A stretch of DNA of 64,000 nt from Letharia columbiana (lineage: Eukaryota; Ascomycota; Lecanoromycetes; Lecanorales; Parmeliaceae), in the NCBI RefSeq assembly GCF_014066305.1, contig NW_023501089.1, positions 186,001-250,000 of the forward strand, in the 5' to 3' direction. Positions 57,076 to 64,000 of this stretch are shown here, piece by piece; position 1 is the stretch's first letter, and each line of letters begins with the position of its first letter. The notes under the pieces are model-generated. The model was not told the DNA's origin. It did not search any database and saw nothing but the letters and a program-made list of their open reading frames with translations. Both the position numbers and the translations under genes were made by a program.

Positions 57076-58798
57076 TCAATTCACTGCTTTGACATGCCTG
57101 CGGTAGTGAAACGTATCGTCCAGCATCTCCTCCGTGAAACCAAAGCCGGACCCAAAATGGTCATCTCCATAGCCTGACACTTCGACTGTCGAGTGCGAAA
57201 TCTTGATAGGCGATAGATCGAGTGAGTTTCCTTCGTCAAACATATCCTCTGCACCAGTGTCGATTGAAAGTGCTGCTGCATCCAGAGGGATGGACTCTGC
57301 AATCACCTCACCATCGGGCGATATGCGGACTGTAGTGTATTGATGGGCAGAGCTGATCATTAGATTGAAGGATTCGTCAGTTAAGCTTTTCAGCCAGCTT
57401 GCTTCAAGCCTGCCGCCTATCCGTAGGAGAGGTAGCATCAGGATTCGTGGTGCATGCCAGGTGGTCTTCCATAAGTGAATTGCAGGTTCAGGAATCGCAC
57501 AATGGATTAGGAGGAGGTCAGACTGTGAAGGGTGCCATATGATCTGTTTGACGGGCGAGTGATGGATCAGGACATCAATCGCTGTACCAGTACTCAACGA
57601 CCATATCCACACTGTGGTTGGTACGACGTCATTTCTTGACGCCACCAAAGATCCATCGCTGTTGAATGCTATCACAGAGATCCCGTACGACGGATTGTTC
57701 GATTTGCCCAAGGATAATGAAGTTGGCGGACTTGCGGGCTGCGGTGCGGCGACATAGCTCCTCTCTTTGAGCGCATTCACCTGTTCTTCCCAGACGCCAG
57801 CTTTGGGCAATGTTATCGTTGCCGGGTGGTGGAGATTTGCTATAGGCGAGAACTGTTCCCGAGTCAGCAAGCTGTAGACGCCTTGACAGTGGTGGAGAGA
57901 CTTACATTGTTCTTGCTGAAGATAGTGATACTATCGTTATTATCACCAATTGCCAAAGTTCCAGCGGATGGACTCCACTGCATGCATTTGACTCCTAAGC
58001 TTATGTCCACACCATTCAAACTATTCGAAATAGTCTTGTATAAGTGTCCGTCCGCAGTGTAGATCAGCACCTTATAGCCAGTACTTGCTGTATCTCTGGT
58101 AGCAAGCCAACTCCCATCAGGGCTCCAAGCCACCTCCTGAGCATCGATTGTAGGCATTTCCACACTTTTTACCAAATCGTGACTCTTAGGCTGAAGCAGC
58201 ATTAGAACATCCTGCGCAGCAGGCCTCGTCAATATTGCTAGATGTCCCGTCCTCGGCCTGTGATGGAAGCACTTCACCAAGCATTTTGGATGCCTGATCT
58301 CGACGCCACGGCTCGTGAGAAGAGACCATATTGTAAGCTTGACACCAAAGTCCGAGACGACCACGATTTCATCCTTTGTGTGTCCGAAAATCACCTCTGC
58401 GATTCTCCCCAAATTGCTAGCAGCTTTATCGATCACTGCAAGCCATGCTGGATCGTTGACATTGTATATCCGGACCGCATCGTCGTCTGCAAGTAATATC
58501 TGCCCTGTTTGTTCACAGTGCCCATTTCCTTGCTCTTTCGTTGCATCTTTGGCAAGATTATTGGTTCCGCACCACCGAAGGAAACGGCACCTTGAGACGA
58601 AGTCCTGAGGCAGAGGAAATTTGCGAATGACCTCGCGGTTGCGTGAAGAGGATATAATCAGGCGGGACTGTTGGAGTGTTGCGATGAGGACACCATTGGG
58701 AGACACGACGGAATGCTGGGCTAGTAATCATTAGCAATGTGGGCTCTGAGGACATTGACTACCATAAATTCACATGAGGAACAACGCTGAGTTGCCAT
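57076..58798 (-). CDS. WRAP73/Wdr8-family WD40 protein
   Basis: Exons 58763-58798, 57906-58715 and 57076-57852 sum to 1623 nt (540 aa). The first exon encodes MATQRCSSCEFM; an upstream in-frame ATG (58822) would add 8 residues. WD-like repeats include VVSPNGVLIATLQQSRLIIS, AQEVAWSPDGSWLATRDTAS, GVKCMQWSPSAGTLAIGDNN and YGISVIAFNSDGSLVASRND followed by VWIWSLSTG. The long gap between the sixth and seventh blades, and the FSPDGxxLATRND...VWIW block, are typical of WRAP73 (Wdr8). In fission yeast Wdr8 works with Msd1 and kinesin-14 at spindle pole bodies. The same role here is inference from family knowledge. Confidence 0.82.
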
Positions 58799-59229
58799 TG
58801 TTACAGCTTGAACAATGATCATGCAATGAGTACTGGTGTCCGAGAGTAAACAGTGGGGTTGACCGAGGTTTAGCCGACGCGGCCTGCCGACTAACTCGCA
58901 GTACGTATGATCTCGCGATCTCAACATCTTATGCTGTGATGTACTCGTATATCTTTCCATACTCAGTATCTAGCTACGATGATTTATTATCTCCAGTCTC
59001 TCACTACATGCACCCGTTTCGGTCGTCCTCGCTGTGGCAAGTATGTCAGGTCATGGGCTGATTTGCACACTATAGCAACGAGGAAATTGAATCAGGATAT
59101 AGTACGTAGTACAGTCAGAAGACAAAGGTTGAAGTTCTCATGCCAGACATCGCGGTATTTGTGGATATTTTATGGAAACGTTGACCTCCTGAAGCGGCAA
59201 CAATCTCCGTAGACGCTGTCACAGATTCA
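58799..59229. other. Intergenic, nothing supported
   Basis: 430 bp between the WRAP73-like start and the PQ-loop gene stop. Confidence 0.4.
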
Positions 59230-59890
59230 TTAGGAGTAGGACCTGCCGACGTAGCCTCCAGTCGCACACTTCGAAAACCTAGCTAGCCATATCAGATGGG
59301 AAAGGAAAATGACCACCTCGCCAATCAATATCGTGATATGAAAAGAAGCTTCAAGAGGGTCAAAATCATTCTGAACGGCCACCGATGCTAGCGAGAAAAG
59401 AGCACCGAGGGAGTCGATGGTGCCTAGTGAGCAGGCTTGTCAGGAGATTGGTCTTGGGGGAAGGATGGCTGAGAAAAAGAAAAGAGACCACCCACTGACT
59501 CCTACAAGGCGTCCTCGCCGTTTTGACATGTCGATATAAAGAGGTACGAGTCCCTCATCTTGCGGTAAAAGAGCAAGTACCCCCAATGAATATGATGGGC
59601 CACGTGATTCACCGTCGATATGCTGGCCGTGAAGACAAGATTAAGTTCTTGTCTTATAATAGATGTTCACGCAGAAAAACTACGCTCAACAAAAATACCA
59701 GGGTAACCTCGATCCCGCCCAGCAAAGCGGTCAATCCGACCCCCGCCATTGCTGCTCTCCATGCTGACCACCTCTTCCTGTACACCAGTATCTGTGAGCA
59801 AGTCACGGTCGTCTGGATGCACCTTAGGACGGTACCGATTGTGCCTAGGACATTGGCGTCAAAAGGTATGTGATGTTGTGGTGATATCAT
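59230..59890 (-). CDS. PQ-loop-type membrane protein lacking its first PQ loop
   Basis: Exons 59684-59890, 59496-59622 and 59230-59423 sum to 528 nt (175 aa). The ends match fungal PQ-loop proteins: NVLGTIGTVLRCIQ (first helix), SQILVYRKRWSAWRAAMAGV, then LGVLALLPQDEGLVPLYIDM with SKRRGRLVG (second PQ-loop-like site), LGALFSLASVAVQNDFD and VVIFLSHLIWL. Between CIQ and SQILVY only four residues remain where the family normally has about 60 (first PQ motif and helices 2-3). The coding frame is otherwise open, so the gene either makes a shortened protein or is at an early stage of decay. The ATG at 59890 is chosen because it directly precedes the conserved helix. The family often acts as lysosomal/vacuolar amino-acid or cation exporters. 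Confidence 0.6.
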
Positions 59891-60364
59891 TGCTGGTAGA
59901 GATATTAAACTCGAGATCTCGACAAGGAGATTCTTTATCTTCCCAATCAATCTAAGGCCGAGATGTAAGTTGAGGAATCGAACAACAGATGCGGTAAGTT
60001 GCAAATCATCTCTCCATGCAAGCTTTCCTTCTCCATCAAATGCAGGAAGCCGTGGAGTATAGATTGACGAAGTTTCGTTCCTGGATACGCCATGGCGAAC
60101 GGCTCGATCCGGAAGCTGATGAGTCAAGATTTTTTCAACCAAGGTTTGTTTCCACATGGCGACCGAGGTGCACCGAAAGTATGAAAGATTTCATGCACTG
60201 ATTCGGGAACAAGTGCTTCCAGTACCTCGGAGGAGTCTCGACTGTTGTCCGCACAATCTCTGCCTGCCCGTGCATTCATCAGTGCTTCGGGTTGGGCTCC
60301 AAAAACATGAGCTTGAGATCCTTGTGGAGGTTTTCAATGTCCGTTTGGCGGCTAGTGACCTTGG

Positions 60365-60559
60365 CTAGTGAATGTCTCTTTGCAACTCACAAGCCAAGGA
60401 AAGGGATCTCGTGAACGGGATGGTCTGCAGGGTCAGGGATACACGCACGTACCGTGCAAAACTTGGGTGTCTCGCAATTGCTTTCGTGATAGAATCCTCG
60501 ACCGCGGCAACATTGTCGTGTCTTCTGGAATACGTGCTCCAGACCTTTGCTTGTAGATG
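60365..60559 (-). CDS. Possible 3' exon of an unassigned gene
   Basis: After a CTTCATAG acceptor the minus strand reads HLQAKVWSTYSRRHDNVAAV, then ARHPSFARYVRVSLTLQTIP and LACELQRDIH before TAG (60367-60365). It is coherent and protein-like over 64 codons. No upstream exons or ATG could be joined with confidence, so it may be a gene fragment. No family recognised. Confidence 0.25.
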   Translation of the reverse strand, partial: HLQAKVWSTYSRRHDNVAAVEDSITKAIARHPSFARYVRVSLTLQTIPFTRSLSLACELQRDIH

Positions 60560-60801
60560 CTATGAAGAAAGATCGGATGAAGCTCTGCCGTCAATTGTAC
60601 GAAGATGGAGCCGATCCGAGCGGCCACCAGAAAAACAGGGTCTACTATGAAGAATCGTGCTTTTTTCTTGGCACATCCTTCTACAACTTTTCTAGCGTCT
60701 GGTTTTCCAATACACACCGCTACTGACATTTCTAATTTGTACTTCGCAGAGTAAGTGAGCGACAGCGCCAGTGATCCGAAAAGAATGTGGAAGTTTTGTT
60801 G

Positions 60802-61104
60802 TCAGTTGGCAGTGGTCCGTCGTTGTCTTTCATCTACAGACGTCTCGTGTGTCATATGCTCCCCTTCGGTCTCATGCTTGATTTCCACAGCCTCTATCTC
60901 ATGTCTTCGCTGCTCATCGTCCAACTCCGCCTTCTGTTGAAGATATATTTGTATAACTTTACCCTCGTCCTTTCTCACATCTTGCGTTGAAGTGGCAACT
61001 TCTTCCTTCCTTAGTCGTCGTCTTCGAATCATGCAAAATGAAAGCAGGTCTATTGCGATATGGATGATCGGAACGACGATTGCAACGACGAGGACAGTGG
61101 CGAC
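60802..61104 (-). CDS. Possible terminal exon: membrane segment plus charged coiled coil
   Basis: Following an ACTAACCAG acceptor the frame encodes VATVLVVAIVVPIIHIAIDL (membrane segment), a basic RRRRLRKEE stop-transfer, then a Glu/Lys-rich helix (QQKAELDDEQRRHEIEAVEI) and ends TGA at 60802. Upstream exons could not be joined: the frame at 61174-61356 breaks. It could be the C-terminal tail of a single-pass membrane protein or a remnant. Confidence 0.25.
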   Translation of the reverse strand, partial: VATVLVVAIVVPIIHIAIDLLSFCMIRRRRLRKEEVATSTQDVRKDEGKVIQIYLQQKAELDDEQRRHEIEAVEIKHETEGEHMTHETSVDERQRRTTAN

Positions 61105-61512
61105 CTGGTTAGTACTGCGGTCATACCATCATTCATCAATGAGCGCTCTGATTAATGGCGAAAAACAGAGGCCTCAATAAGTATATCCATGGATAGCAGA
61201 GTCTCTTGGGAGCCCGCGTTGATGGATAGGGAGAGTTGAGGTTGTTAAAGAATCAAATCTGAAACCTGAGCGGCACAAGAGGGCTCCGCCGTTAATCCCA
61301 CTTACTATTGGTATTATTCCGAGGATGTAATTAGCTCCTACAGCTCTTAGCGGCATCAGACCACCTCGAGTTTACCATTGGAAAACAACGCTCTTGAGAC
61401 TCGAGCATTACGCACATTAGTGACACCCACGAAGCTTATGTGATTTATTAGGGACCATGGACATGATAATTATCAATAGCAATCATTAACTATCCAGCGT
61501 CTAATTTTCCAG

Positions 61513-63447
61513 TTAGTATCCACCAGGCTCTATTGATTCTGGAAACGCAGATTTATCTATGTTTGTTATACAAGCTTGCTTCCAATTCTTGGGCGTGAAG
61601 CCATCAACAATGGCCTTAAAAGCCTCCTATAGAATGTTAGTAGACGCAGTAGACTCCCCTGTGCAGACGTAAATACCAATGTGCAAAAGCTCTCGTCACC
61701 ATCAAGGTGCTTTCCAGGAAGCTTGCAACCAGGAACTACGACAGGTCGATCGTTGTACCGTATGCGAACGTAATGGCCTTTCAGCTTCTCCCGCTCAGTA
61801 GCACTAAGCTCATCTGTAGTCTTTCGCGCTATGCCCTCAGTAGCTATCTTAGTCTTCCCTCCAGAACCAAAGAAAGTGCTGAGCGCACCCTGCTTCTGCT
61901 TGTGTGCGACGGCGGCAGTAGCTGGTCTGTCAAGCCTTTCTCCATCGATGGACTCCCTGTCGAATTCCGACTCTTTGAAAAGCTCCAAAGCCAGATGACT
62001 GGTGTATGGCGGCCATTTCTCGCCCTCGAAGCATCCCAAGCTGGCTAGCAGTGCCGCCAAAGAAGTATCGTGGCAGCCGCTCAGGCCGAATTTGATGTCT
62101 TTCTCTCCACCTCTGCCGGCGCCCAGGGAGCCATCTTCTCCGCCGATTTCGAGAAGGCCGTCATTGCCGCTTTTTTCGACACTACCTATCATACGTGCTA
62201 CAATGTCGCCGGCAAGAGCACCGATGCCGACTTGCCGATACTCTTTACTTTCCGAGAAGCCGGAAAACCATTCTTCGACGCCAATCTTTTCGATAATGTC
62301 GCGGCCTTTGGGATCGTAAAAGGGGGAAGGCAGGCGTGTTGCAGGGCCATGACCTAATGTCGAATTGATAGTGTCCATGATCCCTGAGAGCCGAGGGTGT
62401 GAATCGACTTGTACTCGGGAGTTATCTGGCATCCATTTTCCGATCAGAATGTTGAGATACTCAATTTCTTGCGATTCATTCCATCTATCGGCAGTCCGCT
62501 GTGCGAATGCCTTTGATAATTGACTGAACCTGCGACAGCTCGATTCATTCGGAAAAAGCGTCTCATCTTGGGGCGTACGAGTGATTATAGTGGGCGGCGG
62601 AAAAGATGATGTCCTTGCCGACAGAGGGTACATGCCCCAAAAGCTTTCCTGGACGCTCTCCAGAGCCCTTGGCAATGGGCTCGCTCTTAAATAGATCATG
62701 TCGGCGTCGCTGATGACCTTGGGCATGTACTTTAGCTGATCAACATAGAGATGTCGGAGTCGTTCGCCGAGCGCTAGGGTGGTCTCGCGACCTTTGTCTG
62801 TTAGTTCTCCAAGGTTGCTGCGCCATATCAGTGGCCATTCAGACTACTTTGTATTTCGGACATTTCACCAGACAGTATCAATCTCGCCATTGGGCCCAGA
62901 CGCCACTATTGATGCGTCATTGTCGCCGAAGGTCTCCAGGCGCCTGCGCCATTGAAGCTTGTCCCAGGACGACCAATCCGTCTTTGTCATCGCAACGCTC
63001 AATAGTCTTTTGGCAGCATTGCAATAGGGCCAGTCTGGCCGCACCATTAGTCTTCCATCGCCTCAGGTGGAAGGGTCAAGGCATACAAGGAGCCAGCCCT
63101 GCCTGGATTGGGCGTCATTGAAAAAACTTTTCAGCTAACAGCAGGGACTCACATTCTGAAACCGTGTTGAGACAGGGCTTCTCTCGCCTGATATTTTCTT
63201 TTAGAGTATTCTGACCTGCGGAGAAATGGAAATGCAGGTACCATGTCGGAGAAGCTGTGAAGGAAGGATGGAGTCAGCCGATACAAGTGGTTCAATCTGA
63301 GTCTTTTCCTGCACATGACCGGCGATCCCAATACTCGCAGAAGGATGACGGACATACAATTTGCACCAATTGAAGCTTCAAATTTTGAGGGTAGAGTCGG
63401 TTCAATTCGTCTTGAGTATAGGACGGGCGGGGGACGAGTGTCGTCAT
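61513..63447 (-). CDS. Histidine acid phosphatase (ACP6-like), seven exons
   Basis: Exons on the minus strand: 63358-63447, 63242-63254 (13 nt), 63153-63187 (35 nt), 63087-63102 (16 nt), 62869-63034, 61677-62817 and 61513-61626. They sum to 1575 nt (524 aa) with every phase consistent. Spliced exons 1-5 give MTTLVPRPSYTQDELNRLYP, then LQLVQILLRHGERSPVSTRF, QNAGLAPYWPYCNAAKR and CNLGELTDKGRETTLALGER. RHGER holds the catalytic His; GCHDTSLAALLASLG supplies the second His-Asp pair. The overall layout resembles human ACP6 (lysophosphatidic acid phosphatase), including the C-terminal VPGC...LDGDESFC segment. The substrate is therefore guessed as a lysophospholipid or phosphate ester. No signal peptide. 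A Ser/Gly/Lys loop near residues 390-425 is an insert. Confidence 0.9.
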
Positions 63448-64000
63448 CGCGAGCAGAGGAAGGAGAGAGTACCACGGGTTATAAGTGTATAATGGGCGTT
63501 CCTACTGTATGTACAATCATATCTATTGATCGTCGTGGAAATATTCGCCACCCGCCCCTCCTCCAGCTCTCGATTTATCTCCGCCCAGTACTCGTATATC
63601 CGAAAATGCCAAGAGATTCTCGGAGCTTCAAAATTCTTTGCATGGCCTCCCGCTTCGGTCAGGTGTTTCCTCCAGGCAATTGCCATCGAATCCGTCGTAT
63701 TTGTTCATGATCGCGCCTCATGTTTGCCTGCGATGCTCTCGACAGCTCCTCCGCTGGAATTACCAGCGTCGCAGCTTAGGCTTCGTCTCGCTGGGCCAGC
63801 TTGTTGGCCGCGACGATGACAACAGGATAACGCCCCAAGAGGTGCCGTTGGCCAATGGCGACCCCGCGGCAGTCGGATTGCCTCATCGAAAGAAGAGATT
63901 GACGTTCGCTCAGAAATACCAAGAACAGCGAAAACCAAAGGGCGTCGACAAAGTTCTGGAGACGCTCTTTGCATCCAATCGCGAAAATGAGCAAACAACA
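63448..64000. other. Right edge; possible remnant of a small GTPase
   Basis: On the minus strand LVFAVLGISERTSISSFDEA and, one frame over, PVVIVAANKLAQRDEA recall the region from the fourth strand to NKxD of Ras-like proteins, but the two pieces are in different frames with a stop after the second. The window edge cuts the upstream part. It could be an intron-containing gene or a broken one. Confidence 0.25.

Noticed and set aside
1..64000. tRNA, rRNA or CRISPR features
   Set aside because: No cloverleaf with a GGTTCGAATCC-type T-arm, no rRNA motif and no regularly spaced repeats were seen by eye; tRNAscan-SE would be decisive.

Overview
The window is nuclear DNA from a filamentous ascomycete (Pezizomycotina, perhaps Dothideomycetes; the class is a guess from overall style). 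The evidence is short introns, mostly 50-100 bp, with GTRNGY donors and CTAAC-like branch sites, together with families typical of this group: rhodopsin-like integral membrane proteins, a NACHT-ankyrin NLR-like protein, an F-box/LRR protein and a fused MoaA-MoaC (cnxABC) gene. Gene models were spliced by hand from the genomic sequence. Most close exactly in frame, which is the main support for their exon borders.

Layout. 0-6 kb: a long disordered membrane-anchored protein and a dead rhodopsin-like gene. 6-14 kb: a protein with six cold-shock-like domains, the molybdenum cofactor gene cnxABC and a bZIP factor. 16-31 kb is the conserved housekeeping block: a Ser/Thr-rich protein, sphinganine C4-hydroxylase (SUR2), TCTP, an F-box/LRR protein, the Rag GTPase Gtr2, a cytochrome b5-like (DAP1/MAPR) protein and ribosomal protein eS25. 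The 3.4 kb between GTR2 and the b5 gene is empty or decayed. 31-42.7 kb is a gene-poor region with remnants of a coiled-coil gene, an F-box gene and NLR-type pieces. Its only intact-looking gene encodes a single TFIIB-like cyclin fold. 42.7-51.4 kb: a secreted protein, an intact rhodopsin-like protein, an acetoacetate-decarboxylase-like protein and a 1070-residue NACHT-ankyrin protein. 53-64 kb: two small membrane proteins, a dead zinc-less MDR oxidoreductase, a WRAP73/Wdr8 WD40 protein, a shortened PQ-loop protein and a histidine acid phosphatase split by micro-exons.

The genes do not form one pathway or a biosynthetic cluster. The window is a conserved backbone (Moco synthesis, sphingolipid hydroxylation, TORC1 Rag GTPase, translation, spindle-pole WD40) interrupted by islands of gene decay. 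The observations most worth following are: (1) cnxABC, where an intron begins next to a Gly-Gly and carries a stop right after it, so retention gives free MoaA with the functional GG end while splicing gives the MoaA-MoaC fusion; (2) a 51-nt stop-free intron exactly between the basic region and the leucine zipper of the bZIP factor; (3) the six-domain cold-shock protein with a recent internal duplication; (4) 13- and 16-nt micro-exons in the phosphatase; (5) a solo half-TFIIB. I found no tRNA, rRNA, CRISPR array or intact transposon.
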